Below are positions 46,565 to 55,607 of a stretch of DNA of 64,000 bases, piece after piece. A program made the position numbers and the translations under genes. The DNA comes from Rahnella aceris (GTDB lineage Bacteria > Pseudomonadota > Gammaproteobacteria > Enterobacterales > Enterobacteriaceae): positions 248,001 to 312,000 of the forward strand of contig NZ_JAADJV010000001.1 in the NCBI RefSeq assembly GCF_011684115.1. Direction: 5' to 3'. The notes below the pieces were generated by a model. That model was given only the letters and a program-made list of their open reading frames with translations. It did no database searches and had not been told where the DNA came from. Position 1 is the stretch's first letter; the number at the start of each line of letters is the position of its first letter.

Positions 46565-47736
46565 TGCGTTTTGTTGATGAATTCCGTGATCCGAAACTGG
46601 CGAAAACGCTGATTGAACGGCTGCATCAGCGGGCGGCATTACTGCCTTACACCGCTGAAAAACCCATGCAGATTATGGAAGTGTGCGGCGGCCATACCCA
46701 TGCCATTTTCAAATTCGGGCTGGATAAACTGCTGCCCCCGCAACTGGAATTTATCCACGGGCCGGGGTGTCCGGTGTGCGTGTTACCGATGGGGCGTATC
46801 GATGCCTGCTGTGAAATTGCCGCACATCCCGACGTGATTTTCTGCACCTTTGGCGACGCGCTGCGCGTGCCCGGCAAGCAAGGCTCGCTGTTGCAGGCGC
46901 GCGAACGGGGTGCCGATGTGCGTGTGGTTTATTCCCCGCTGGATACGCTGAAACTGGCCCGTGCAAATCCGGCACGTCAGGTGGTGTTTTTCGCCCTCGG
47001 TTTTGAAACCACGCTGCCGGTTACCGCTGTCACGCTGCAACAGGCACGGCGCGAACGTCTGCCCAATTTCAGCGTGTTCTGTCAGCACATCAGCCTGATG
47101 CCGACCTTACGCAGCCTGCTCTCGCAGGATGATGTGCGGATTGATGCTTTTCTGGCTCCCGGTCACGTCAGCATGGTGACGGGCACCGCACCTTATCATT
47201 TCATCAATGAAGAATTCGGCAAGCCACTGGTGATCAGCGGCTTTGAGCCACTCGATATGCTGCAAAGCGTGCTGATGCTGGTGGAACAAGTTTGCGAGGC
47301 ATCGTGTAAAACGGAAAACCAGTATCGCCGCGTGGTGCCGGAAGAGGGTAACCTGCTGGCACAGGAAGCGATGCGCGAAGTGTTTACGCTTGCCGGTAGC
47401 AGCGAGTGGCGCGGTCTGGGCGTGATTGAAGCCTCAGGGATTTCCCTGGCCCCCGCCTATGCCTCATTTGATGCAGAGCGGCGCTTTAACCCGCAGGCAC
47501 AACCGGTAGCGGACGATCCCCGCTCCCGTTGCGGTGAAGTGCTGACCGGGCGCTGCAAGCCGCATGAGTGCCCGCTGTTTGGCACCGCTTGTACGCCACA
47601 TAATGCATTTGGTGCGCTGATGGTGTCTTCTGAAGGTGCGTGCGCGGCGTGGTATCAGTACCGGCATCAGGAAACGGCAATGGCGGATAAACCGCAGCAA
47701 AAGCATCAACAGCAGAAGGTAAGTCAGGATGAGTGA
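46564..47736 (+). CDS. hypD: hydrogenase maturation iron-sulfur protein HypD
   Basis: The scaffold for assembling the Fe(CN)2CO group. Conserved blocks: MEVCGGHTHAIFKFG, GPGCPVCVLPMGRID, GFETTLPVTAV, and the C-terminal cluster region CGEVLTGRCKPHECPLFGTAC. 390 residues; relative to E. coli (373) it ends with a Gln/Lys-rich extension (MADKPQQKHQQQKVSQDE). The hypE start lies inside its end. Confidence 0.97.
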   Translation: MRFVDEFRDPKLAKTLIERLHQRAALLPYTAEKPMQIMEVCGGHTHAIFKFGLDKLLPPQLEFIHGPGCPVCVLPMGRIDACCEIAAHPDVIFCTFGDALRVPGKQGSLLQARERGADVRVVYSPLDTLKLARANPARQVVFFALGFETTLPVTAVTLQQARRERLPNFSVFCQHISLMPTLRSLLSQDDVRIDAFLAPGHVSMVTGTAPYHFINEEFGKPLVISGFEPLDMLQSVLMLVEQVCEASCKTENQYRRVVPEEGNLLAQEAMREVFTLAGSSEWRGLGVIEASGISLAPAYASFDAERRFNPQAQPVADDPRSRCGEVLTGRCKPHECPLFGTACTPHNAFGALMVSSEGACAAWYQYRHQETAMADKPQQKHQQQKVSQDE

Positions 47737-48751
47737 TCGCAAAGAAGTCGTCACAATGGCGCATGGCAGCGGCGGCCGCGCCATGCAACAGATGATCGAA
47801 CAGATGTTCATCAGCGCATTTGATAATCCCTGGCTTAACGAACGGGAAGATGGCGCACGATTGTCACTTGCCAGCCTGAGTGCACAGGGCGACCGGCTGG
47901 CGTTTACCACGGACAGTTACGTGATTGATCCCATCTTTTTCCCCGGCGGCAATATCGGCAAGCTGGCGGTGTGCGGCACGGCAAACGATCTGGCGGTCTG
48001 CGGGGCGACACCCGCCTATCTTTCCTGCGGTTTTATTCTGGAAGAAGGGTTAGCGCTGGATGACTTACAAAAAATAGTCAGCGCGATGGCGCAGACCGCG
48101 CATGCTGCGGGCATTGCCATTGTGACCGGCGATACCAAGGTCGTGCAGCGAGGTGCCGCCGACAAAATCTTTATTAATACCGCCGGGATCGGCGTGATCC
48201 CAACGGCCGTTAACTGGGCCGCCGGTACGATAAAAGCAGGCGATAAAGTGATCGTCAGCGGGACGCTCGGCGATCATGGTGCGGCGATCCTCAATCTGCG
48301 TGAAAAGCTGGGGATGGATCTGGGCGTGGAAAGTGACTGCGCGGTGCTTGCGCCGATGATCGCACCACTGCGACCGCTGGCTGGCGTGCATGCCTTACGT
48401 GATGCCACGCGCGGCGGGGTGAATGCGATTTTGCATGAATTCAGCGCCGCCAGTGGTTTTGGGATATGTATCGACGAAACCGCGTTGCCGGTGAAACCGG
48501 CTGTGCGTGGCATCTGTGAATTACTGGGGCTGGAACCGCTGAATTTTGCCAATGAAGGCAAACTGGTGATCGTCGTGTCGGACCGGGCTGAAGAGCAGGT
48601 GCTGAACCTGTTACGCAGCCATCCGCTGGGCGCTGATGCGGCGACTATCGGCGAGGTGACGATAAGTCCGCAGGTGTGTCTGCGCGGCGCGCTGGGTGTT
48701 TCCCGCCAGTTAATGTTGCCCCATGCGGAGCCATTACCCCGCATTTGTTGA
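47729..48751 (+). CDS. hypE: hydrogenase maturation dehydratase HypE
   Basis: Converts the HypF-derived carbamoyl on its C-terminal cysteine into thiocyanate for the iron centre. A PurM-like fold with MAHGSGGRAMQQMIEQ, FTTDSYVIDPIFFPGG and GDTKVVQRG, ending in the invariant PRIC with Cys340. 340 residues. Start overlaps hypD by eight bases. Confidence 0.98.
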   Translation: MSDRKEVVTMAHGSGGRAMQQMIEQMFISAFDNPWLNEREDGARLSLASLSAQGDRLAFTTDSYVIDPIFFPGGNIGKLAVCGTANDLAVCGATPAYLSCGFILEEGLALDDLQKIVSAMAQTAHAAGIAIVTGDTKVVQRGAADKIFINTAGIGVIPTAVNWAAGTIKAGDKVIVSGTLGDHGAAILNLREKLGMDLGVESDCAVLAPMIAPLRPLAGVHALRDATRGGVNAILHEFSAASGFGICIDETALPVKPAVRGICELLGLEPLNFANEGKLVIVVSDRAEEQVLNLLRSHPLGADAATIGEVTISPQVCLRGALGVSRQLMLPHAEPLPRIC

Positions 48752-48841
48752 TCTCGTCAGGGGAGCGCGCCGCCGCGAAGGCGTAAACTTTCTTAATCGT
48801 TTCTTCAAAAACGCTTTACATCAAAAGCCAGAGCCCACGGT

Positions 48842-50944
48842 ATGCAGAGTGCAACAATGAGCACCACAAAACACAAAGGATTACTGGAACTGACGCGCAC
48901 ATTGCTGCTGCAACAGAACATGACTTCGCTGCTGGAAACCCTGACGCAAGTGGTTCAGAGCGCCGGTATTGCGGAGGCTGTGACGCTGGTGTTGTTCGAC
49001 AATAACAGCGAACGCGTCAGTTTTTATGGCATCGATCCGCATCATCAGCCGGTCAGTTATGAAGATGAAACGCTGCTGGCGACCGGGCCGCTACATGCCT
49101 TACTGAGCAATCCTAAAACGCAGGTCTGGCGCAGCGAAGCGTTGCATCTGCGCTATCCGCAACTGGCGGCGCTGAACCTGTATCCGGCGTTTACCGATTA
49201 TTGTCTGGTGCCTCTGCTGGCCTCTTCCGGCTTGCTGGGGGGCTGTGAGTTTACCCGTCAGCACGCGACCCCGTTCAGTGAGGAAGACAAGAACGGTCTT
49301 TATGAGCTTTGTACGCTGGCGGCCATTGCGGTCGAACAAATCCAGTTGCGCGAAAACGCCTCGCTCCAGCAATCCCTGCTGCGCCATGAACGTGACGATT
49401 TCCGCATTCTGGTGGATATCACCAACGCCGTCCTGTCCAAGCTGGATCTCGACGAACTGACCGGCGAAATCGCCAAGACTATTCACCATTTCTTTCACAT
49501 TAATGCCATCAGCATTGTGTTGTGTGATGCCGATAAAGACAGCGAACAGGCCAGTGTTTACGCGACACATTATGTGCAAACGCACGTCGCGGAGCGTGAA
49601 CAGTCGCGCATGACGCTGGAGGGTTCCCTGGAACAGCAGGTGATGAAAAATGGCGAAATGTTGCTGACTAACGTGCGGTCCGCCGAAGAACCGGATAACG
49701 ATGAAAGCACGTTGTTCCAGCTGTTATGGCGGGATCAGACCAAAACCCTGTGCATTCTGCCGTTACGTTTTGGTCATAAAACGCTGGGGGTGTTGAAACT
49801 GGCACAGTGCCAGCCGGATAACTTTAATTCCGCTAATCTGCGCGTGTTGCAGCAGATCGCCGAACGCATTGCGATTGCCGTGGATAACGCACTGGCCTAT
49901 CAGGAAATTAAAAGCCTGAAGGAAAAACTGCAACACGAAAACCTGTATCTCACCGAGCAGATAAACAGCAATAACCCGGATTTCAGCGACATTGTCGGCC
50001 GCAGTTCCAGCATGTCGGCGGTGCTGAAACAGGTTGAGATCGTGGCGAAAAGCGACTGTTCTGTGCTGATCCTCGGCGAAACCGGCACCGGTAAAGAGCT
50101 GATCGCCCGTGCGATCCATAATCTCGGCGATCGTCGTGATCAGCGCATGGTGAAAATGAACTGCGCGGCCATGCCTGCCGGATTAATGGAAAGCGATTTA
50201 TTCGGCCATGAAAAAGGCTCGTTTACCGGGGCTACCGCTCAGCGGATGGGGCGTTTTGAACTGGCTGATAAAGGCACCTTATTTCTCGATGAAGTGGGTG
50301 AAATTCCGATTGAACTGCAACCCAAGTTGCTGCGCATTTTGCAGGAGCAGGAGTTCGAGCGTGTCGGCGGCAATAAACTGATTTCGGTGGATGTGCGGAT
50401 GATCGCTGCGACCAACCGCGACCTGTGCCAGATGGTTGCCGATAAAGAATTCCGCAGTGATTTGTATTACCGGCTGAATGTGTTCCCGATTGTCATCCCG
50501 CCGTTGCGTGAGCGACCTGAAGACATTCCGCAACTGGTGAAATTCCTGACCTATAAAATCGCCAAGCGCATGAAACGCACCATCGACAGTATTCCCGCCG
50601 AGACCTTGCGTTTATTAAGCCGGATGCCCTGGCCGGGCAATGTGCGTGAACTGGAAAATGTTATTGAACGCGCTGTGCTGCTGACCCGCGGAACGGTGCT
50701 GGATTTACAACTTCCTGAGCTGAATTATCCGTTGCCGGTGTCTCAGCCGGAGAGGGTGATGCCCGCGCCTGATACTGCGCCCGCCCCGCATTTGAATGAG
50801 GAAGACGAGCGCGAACGTATTCTTCAGGTACTTAAGGAGACCAACGGCGTGGTCGCCGGTCCGCGTGGTGCGGCACAACGTCTGGGGTTAAAACGTACGA
50901 CGTTGTTGTCGAGAATGAAAAAATTGGGGATTGCCGCGCATTAA
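48842..50944 (+). CDS. fhlA: formate-sensing sigma-54 activator FhlA
   Basis: The enhancer-binding protein that switches on FHL genes with formate. Two GAF domains (about residues 15-170 and 190-355), AAA+ domain with Walker A GETGTGKE (411-418) and Walker B FLDE (481-484), and a Fis-type helix-turn-helix at the end (GVVAGPRGAAQRLGLKRTTLLSRM). The sigma-54 contact loop reads GSFTGA (459-464), where E. coli FhlA has GAFTGA. 700 residues. Whether it starts at 48842 or at the ATG five codons later is open. Last gene of hypABCDE-fhlA. Confidence 0.97.
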   Translation: MQSATMSTTKHKGLLELTRTLLLQQNMTSLLETLTQVVQSAGIAEAVTLVLFDNNSERVSFYGIDPHHQPVSYEDETLLATGPLHALLSNPKTQVWRSEALHLRYPQLAALNLYPAFTDYCLVPLLASSGLLGGCEFTRQHATPFSEEDKNGLYELCTLAAIAVEQIQLRENASLQQSLLRHERDDFRILVDITNAVLSKLDLDELTGEIAKTIHHFFHINAISIVLCDADKDSEQASVYATHYVQTHVAEREQSRMTLEGSLEQQVMKNGEMLLTNVRSAEEPDNDESTLFQLLWRDQTKTLCILPLRFGHKTLGVLKLAQCQPDNFNSANLRVLQQIAERIAIAVDNALAYQEIKSLKEKLQHENLYLTEQINSNNPDFSDIVGRSSSMSAVLKQVEIVAKSDCSVLILGETGTGKELIARAIHNLGDRRDQRMVKMNCAAMPAGLMESDLFGHEKGSFTGATAQRMGRFELADKGTLFLDEVGEIPIELQPKLLRILQEQEFERVGGNKLISVDVRMIAATNRDLCQMVADKEFRSDLYYRLNVFPIVIPPLRERPEDIPQLVKFLTYKIAKRMKRTIDSIPAETLRLLSRMPWPGNVRELENVIERAVLLTRGTVLDLQLPELNYPLPVSQPERVMPAPDTAPAPHLNEEDERERILQVLKETNGVVAGPRGAAQRLGLKRTTLLSRMKKLGIAAH

Positions 50945-50949
50945 CCGGG

Positions 50950-51492
50950 TCAGACTGCTTTTACCGCACCGGACAATGAAATATGGCCGATGCGGTAATG
51001 CTGCCCGTCGCCTGCCAGCGGATTTCTCCCCGCCGTAAAATGGATTTTCTTCCAGTTTGTCGTGTCCCAGGCGGTGACGTCGATAAGTCTGTCGCTCACC
51101 GTTTGCTCACTGAATGGCGCAAGGTCACTGAACGGTGCGATATCCGTTATCTCTCTTTTCGCATATACCGCCTCCGCGACGTTTCCGCTGACATGTGCCG
51201 TCAGCACCGGATAAACCCGGATCTGCGGCCAGCCGAAGGCGCCGGCGACGCCCTGAAAACCTGCACCTGAAATAAAACGGTTCATATCTGATACGTCCTG
51301 CCACAGGTAAAACGGCGCGTAGATATTTTCTGCGCTGCCGGTTTGCAGGCAGTTGCGGCGGGCATAGAGATAGGTTTTGAAAATAAGCCCTGCAAAACCG
51401 TCCGTCCGATATCCGTTATCCGCAATGCGCTTTTCAATAATGCCCATGTCGTAGTCCGCAGGCAGGGTAAAACTGTATTGCATGGCAATCAT
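50950..51492 (-). CDS. DUF4865-family protein
   Basis: A 180-residue protein that looks like a DUF4865 (YvjA/antibiotic-biosynthesis-like) member, function unknown; the assignment is from the ADYDMGIIEKRI, GLIFKTYLYARR and NIYAPFYLWQDVSDMNRFI pattern. No signal peptide. AAGGAG precedes the ATG at 51492, which overlaps the stop of the tautomerase gene upstream (ATGA). It is the third gene of a small operon, probably regulated by the divergent LysR protein. The fold may be ferredoxin-like, as in monooxygenase-type small proteins; that is a guess. Confidence 0.7.
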   Translation of the reverse strand: MIAMQYSFTLPADYDMGIIEKRIADNGYRTDGFAGLIFKTYLYARRNCLQTGSAENIYAPFYLWQDVSDMNRFISGAGFQGVAGAFGWPQIRVYPVLTAHVSGNVAEAVYAKREITDIAPFSDLAPFSEQTVSDRLIDVTAWDTTNWKKIHFTAGRNPLAGDGQHYRIGHISLSGAVKAV

Positions 51493-51896
51493 GACCGGGC
51501 TCCTTGCGCAATTCTGAACATTTCACCGTGACTGAACGACCAGTCTTCCGGCTGTGTAAAACTCACCACCACCATCACATCAGCCTGAGAAATTCCCAGT
51601 GTGAGGTGTAATTTTTCGGCCAGATGGTGGAACAGTTGCTGTTTCTGATAACCGTTACGCGGTTTGCCTGCGGTGATGTGAAACAGCAGAAAATCGTCTG
51701 AACGCCGGTCATTTTCACCGGCTAAATAGGTCGGGTTGATCACCCGCTGGTGGCGGCTGACCGGTTCGAATAACTGAAAACAATCATCTTTGGGCACGGA
51801 AAAGTGATCAACCAGCGCTTCCTGTAATATGGCTGAAATGGCATCCTGCCAGGCATCCGCGCGGTGGGCTGGTAAAGAAATTCGGCTAAAAGGCAT
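51489..51896 (-). CDS. tautomerase-superfamily protein
   Basis: A 135-residue member of the tautomerase/macrophage-inhibitory-factor superfamily. The catalytic N-terminal proline is present directly after the initiator Met (MPFSRISLPAHR), and the body contains LFHITAGKPRNGYQKQQLFHHLAEKL and a VVVSFTQPEDWSFSHGEM end typical of the malonate-semialdehyde-decarboxylase-like branch. Substrate unknown. Middle gene of the three-gene operon. Confidence 0.85.
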   Translation of the reverse strand: MPFSRISLPAHRADAWQDAISAILQEALVDHFSVPKDDCFQLFEPVSRHQRVINPTYLAGENDRRSDDFLLFHITAGKPRNGYQKQQLFHHLAEKLHLTLGISQADVMVVVSFTQPEDWSFSHGEMFRIAQGARS

Positions 51897-51925
51897 CGGT
51901 TGTTCCTCCGGTTACGGGGCGCGGG

Positions 51926-52249
51926 TTACTGGTCATTGAGAGCGGCGAAGCGGCTCAGGGCGGATGCCGCTGCGGGCCAGCCGGCATAAAATGCCAGATG
52001 GGTGATCACTTCTGAAAGTTCGGCCTGTGAGACCCCGTTTTTTACCGCCAGGCTCAGATGAAAAGGCAGTTGTTCAACGCGATTGAGGGCAATCAGTGCG
52101 GCAACGGTGATCAGGCTGCGATCACGCGCAGACAATTCATTTCTTTTCCACAGATCGCCGAACAGCACCTGTTCCGTCAGTTCCGCAAATTTGGGCGTCA
52201 GACGCGCCATGGTATCCAGCGTCTGTGTTTGGGACGAGGTCGTGCTCAT
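51926..52249 (-). CDS. carboxymuconolactone decarboxylase-family protein
   Basis: A 107-residue protein of the CMD/AhpD superfamily, gamma-carboxymuconolactone decarboxylase-like. Seen are LTPKFAELTEQVLFGDLWKRNELSARDRSLITVAAL and LAFYAGWPAAASAL; no CxxC of the AhpD peroxidase type, so it is not a peroxidase. The ATG at 52249 follows AGGAGCCTGAT. First gene of the operon with tautomerase and DUF4865 genes, divergent from the LysR gene. Confidence 0.88.
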   Translation of the reverse strand: MSTTSSQTQTLDTMARLTPKFAELTEQVLFGDLWKRNELSARDRSLITVAALIALNRVEQLPFHLSLAVKNGVSQAELSEVITHLAFYAGWPAAASALSRFAALNDQ

Positions 52250-52354
52250 ATCAGGCTCCTTTTTGTCGGTGTGAAAAGGAGCATAAGGCGTTATGATTAT
52301 CCTGAATATCGAAAATAACAGCAGCATTAGTCCATAAAAACGGGATGATTAAGC

Positions 52355-53236
52355 ATGGCGAAAAGACCGGTCACTTTTGATTCAGAAGCCTTGCGCAGTT
52401 TTGTTACCGGCATTGAGCTGGGGAGTTTTGTGCTGGCCGCCGACCGGCTGGGACGCTCCACATCTGCCGTCAGCGCGCAGCTGAAAAAGCTGGAGCAACA
52501 GGCGGGCACGGAGCTGGTACAGAAATCCGGACGGCACCTGATCCTGACCGGACGCGGCGAAGTGATGCTGAGTTATGCGCGGCGGATCCTCAGCCTGAAT
52601 GATGAGGCCAGCGCTGTGCTGCTCGCCAGTACGCTGAGCGGCAGCCTGAACCTGGGCATGCAGGAGGATTTCGGCGAAACCCTGTTACCGGCCATTCTCG
52701 GCACATTCACCCGCGCACATCCGCAGGTGCAGGTTTCCGCCAGTATTACCCGTAATCAGCAATTGCTGGACGGGATCCGGCATAACGAGTTTGATCTGGC
52801 GGTGTGCTGGCAGGCTGATGAAACGCCACTTTTCCCGTCAAGCCGCTCGCTCGGACGGATACCGCTGCGCTGGATTGGCCCTGAAAGTTTCGACCTGAAT
52901 CACTATCAGGAAACCGGCGAACCGGTGCCCCTGCTGGTGTTCGAAGCGCCATGCCTGATGCGGAATGCCGCAACGACGGCGCTGGATAACGCCGGTATTG
53001 CGTGGCGGATAGCCTTCACCAGCCGCAGCCTGAGCGGGATTTGGGCGGCGATGTCGGCGGGGCTGGGGGTGACTGTTCGTACGGATTTCGGTATGCCATC
53101 AACCGTACGGATTTTGCAGGAATTGCCCGCGCCGGGTGAGGTGGGGATCAGCCTTCATCAGAGCCTGACGCCCCCGGGCGAGGCGGCCGCCAGCCTGAGA
53201 GAGTCGATTGTCGGCTTCTTTACGCAGCAGCACTGA
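52355..53236 (+). CDS. LysR-family regulator of the adjacent CMD/tautomerase operon
   Basis: A 293-residue LysR regulator: helix-turn-helix at residues 15-35 (FVTGIELGSFVLAADRLGRSTSAVSAQLKKLE) and a substrate-binding domain from about residue 90. Divergent from the three-gene operon across 105 bases, hence its probable target. Ligand unknown. Confidence 0.9.
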   Translation: MAKRPVTFDSEALRSFVTGIELGSFVLAADRLGRSTSAVSAQLKKLEQQAGTELVQKSGRHLILTGRGEVMLSYARRILSLNDEASAVLLASTLSGSLNLGMQEDFGETLLPAILGTFTRAHPQVQVSASITRNQQLLDGIRHNEFDLAVCWQADETPLFPSSRSLGRIPLRWIGPESFDLNHYQETGEPVPLLVFEAPCLMRNAATTALDNAGIAWRIAFTSRSLSGIWAAMSAGLGVTVRTDFGMPSTVRILQELPAPGEVGISLHQSLTPPGEAAASLRESIVGFFTQQH

Positions 53237-53246
53237 GCCGCTGTGA

Positions 53247-53447
53247 CTATTTTTTAGCCGGTTGCTGACGATAATGTTCCAGACGTTCGCGAAAATAAGC
53301 GCGCAGATGTTCCGGCTGCTCCATCTCCACTTCATCTGCGTTGACCGGCAGATGGTTGCGCTCACGCACCACGACAGTCCCGGCCGCCAGCCCGGCGCTG
53401 ACTTTATCCATTTCCTCTTTACTCAGCCCTGCGAGTGCTTTGTTCAT
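53247..53447 (-). CDS. small peptide with a double-glycine-type leader
   Basis: A 66-residue peptide of unknown function. AAAGGAG precedes the ATG at 53447 (MNKALAGLSKEEM). Residues 8-19 (LSKEEMDKVSAG) fit the bacteriocin/RiPP double-glycine leader pattern: L at -12, S at -11, E at -8, M at -7, V at -4, and A-G at -2/-1. The remaining 47 residues are charged, without Cys or Ser and with one Thr (TVVVRERNHLPV, then EQPEHLRAYFRERLEHYRQQ), so a classic lanthipeptide is unlikely. It lies 44 bases downstream of a glycosyltransferase-like gene on the same strand. Whether it is exported, modified or simply a small cytoplasmic protein is open. Confidence 0.65.
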   Translation of the reverse strand: MNKALAGLSKEEMDKVSAGLAAGTVVVRERNHLPVNADEVEMEQPEHLRAYFRERLEHYRQQPAKK

Positions 53448-53491
53448 GGTTTCTCCTTTTGATTGTTCTGTTAGGTTGTCGGGCAAAGCCT

Positions 53492-54496
53492 CTATTCTAC
53501 TGCGGTTCCGGCCAGTGTCTTTAACATGCCGTCTGCGAAATACGTCTCCAGCAACGCCGGGTCGGTTTTCTGATGTTCCGATGAAAGAAATTTGGCAATA
53601 GCGTTGCGATCATCTTCTCCCCAAATAAAGATTTTATCGGGATGATAAAAAGCATGTTTTTTTATTGAGGCATTATTGGTGATCAGTTTCTTATTAAAAG
53701 CCATGGCTTCGAGAGCACGCAGCGTTAATCCGCATTGATCCGGCTTGTTGATCTCAAGAACGACAGAAGCGCGTTTCAGCTTTTCAATATTTTGCTGATA
53801 ACTGATTTTCTGATTGATACAACAGTCCGGGTAATCCGGGGTTCCGTTGCAATCGCCCACCAGATAAAAGTCGGTCTGGCAGTGATTCTGGCGCAATACC
53901 GGTGTCAGGTCGTTAATGAGTTTTGCCCGATAATCATCAAACCCGCCGACATAAAAGCAAGAGCCGGATGACGGCGTATTTGCCGGTTCCGATTGCCACG
54001 CAGCCATGTTATGGCGGGTGAACGGCAAAAACTGGTCAACATAAGAAAGTCCGTATTTCCGGCAATCTTCGGGATCAAAACTGTAAATAACATCAAAAAC
54101 AGCGGTGACCCGGTCGAGATAATTTTCGTCATGGGAAAGTAATTTCAGCCGACGTCTTTTAGACGTAAGCGCGGCCACTGAGTCGCGCAATACCAATATT
54201 TTTTTGCATTTGAGCAGGGAAAGTAAATCCAGCATCAGAAATGCGCTGTAGCCGTTACAAATGATGATGTCGCTTTCACGCACGTGGCGGAACTTAATAG
54301 CAATCTGAAATTTCCGGTGCCAGTGTTTGAGCCGCTTTCCCGGCAGCAAAGAGTGGACAGATTTAAAGTGTTTTTTGACGTGATAAATCGTATGCACATT
54401 AAATTCTTTTTTCAGTGCAGAGGTCATCATCCGTTCGTACTCTGAGTTCCATTCGATGAAATGTATTTTCGGTGGTTGCGAAAGATAGTTTTTCAT
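53492..54496 (-). CDS. glycosyltransferase-like protein (CgeB / capsule-biosynthesis type)
   Basis: A 334-residue cytoplasmic protein resembling GT-B glycosyltransferases used in capsule or lipopolysaccharide synthesis. The C-terminal half has the characteristic block GLTLRALEAMAFNKKLITNN followed by HPDKIFIWGEDD, and a middle nucleotide-fold strand is FYLVGDC. The N-terminal half is more divergent. The ATG at 54496 follows AAGGGAGAAAC. Codon use looks more AT-rich than the neighbours, suggesting transfer. No polysaccharide operon surrounds it; only the small GG-leader peptide follows. Donor and acceptor are unknown. Confidence 0.75.
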   Translation of the reverse strand: MKNYLSQPPKIHFIEWNSEYERMMTSALKKEFNVHTIYHVKKHFKSVHSLLPGKRLKHWHRKFQIAIKFRHVRESDIIICNGYSAFLMLDLLSLLKCKKILVLRDSVAALTSKRRRLKLLSHDENYLDRVTAVFDVIYSFDPEDCRKYGLSYVDQFLPFTRHNMAAWQSEPANTPSSGSCFYVGGFDDYRAKLINDLTPVLRQNHCQTDFYLVGDCNGTPDYPDCCINQKISYQQNIEKLKRASVVLEINKPDQCGLTLRALEAMAFNKKLITNNASIKKHAFYHPDKIFIWGEDDRNAIAKFLSSEHQKTDPALLETYFADGMLKTLAGTAVE

Positions 54497-54647
54497 TGTT
54501 TCTCCCTTTATGACCAAAGTTTAGCATTTTCAGTGCATAAAAGTGTTGATGCGGCCTGGAAAGCCATCCCATCTCACAACGGGTTTACAAAATCGCCAAA
54601 AACAGGCCATTATTTATCCTTCCCCTGACCGGAACGGAGCCTGAAAA

Positions 54648-55553
54648 ATGACCCGAATGACAGCGAAAGATTTCCCGCCTGAACTCCTCGAATATTTTGA
54701 TTTTTACGTGCACGGCAAAATGACCAAACGTGAGTTTCTTGATCTCTCGGCGAAGTTTGTGGCAGGCGGATTGTCGCTGGCTGCACTGACAACGCTGATG
54801 ACGCCGAACTATGCCTACGCCGAACAGGTGCAATTCACTGATCCGGATATTGTGGCGGAATACATTCAGTATCCGTCGCCGCAGGGACACGGCAGCGTGA
54901 AAGGCTATCTGGTGCGTCCGGCCAAAGTGACCGGTAAAGTGCCTGGTGTGGTGGTGGTGCATGAAAATCGCGGGCTGAATCCGTATATCGAAGATGTCGC
55001 GCGGCGGGTGGCGAAAGCCGGATTTGTCGCGCTGGCGCCGGACGGGCTGAGTTCGGTCGGCGGTTATCCGGGCAATGATGAAAAAGGGCGCGAACTGCAA
55101 AAACACGTTGATCCGACCAAACTGATGAACGACTTTTTTGCGGCGGTAGAATTTCTGATGCACCACGAGACTGGCACCGGCAAAGTCGGCATCACCGGTT
55201 TCTGTTACGGCGGTGGCGTGGCGAATGCGGCGGCGGTGGCTTACCCTGAACTGGCGGCCGCCGTGCCGTTCTACGGGCGTCAGCCGAAAGCGGAAGATGT
55301 GCCGCGTATCAAAGCGCCGTTATTGCTGCATTATGCTGAACTGGATAAACCCATTACCGAAGGCTGGCCGGCGTATGAAGCGGCGCTGAAGGCCAATAAC
55401 AAAGTTTATGAAGCGCATATTTATCCCGGCGTGAACCACGGTTTCCACAATGATTCGACGCCGCGTTATGACAAAGCGGCGGCGGATTTAGCGTGGGAAA
55501 GAACCATTGCCTGGTTTAAAAAGTACCTCGAACCGCAGACAGAAAGCGCATAA
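54648..55553 (+). CDS. dienelactone hydrolase-family protein, YghX-like
   Basis: An alpha/beta hydrolase of the dienelactone hydrolase family, with the catalytic triad Cys186 (GFCYGGG), Asp233 (ELDKPI) and His264 (GVNHGFHND) and the supporting Glu106 (HENRG). An N-terminal part of about 55 residues precedes the domain and contains [26 protein letters not shown], which resembles a Tat-type signal with KR instead of RR; E. coli YghX has the same layout. GGAG lies eight bases before the ATG. Physiological substrate unknown. Confidence 0.87.
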   Translation: MTRMTAKDFPPELLEYFDFYVHGKMTKREFLDLSAKFVAGGLSLAALTTLMTPNYAYAEQVQFTDPDIVAEYIQYPSPQGHGSVKGYLVRPAKVTGKVPGVVVVHENRGLNPYIEDVARRVAKAGFVALAPDGLSSVGGYPGNDEKGRELQKHVDPTKLMNDFFAAVEFLMHHETGTGKVGITGFCYGGGVANAAAVAYPELAAAVPFYGRQPKAEDVPRIKAPLLLHYAELDKPITEGWPAYEAALKANNKVYEAHIYPGVNHGFHNDSTPRYDKAAADLAWERTIAWFKKYLEPQTESA

Positions 55554-55556
55554 AAG

Positions 55557-55591
55557 AAAAGGGCGGGATCGCAAAATCCCGCCCTTTTTTT
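55557..55591. terminator. bidirectional terminator between DLH and yghU
   Basis: Strong stem AAAAGGGCGGGAT / ATCCCGCCCTTTTTT with a short loop, between convergent genes. Confidence 0.9.
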
Positions 55592-55607
55592 ACGTTTCAG
55601 ACGCCCG

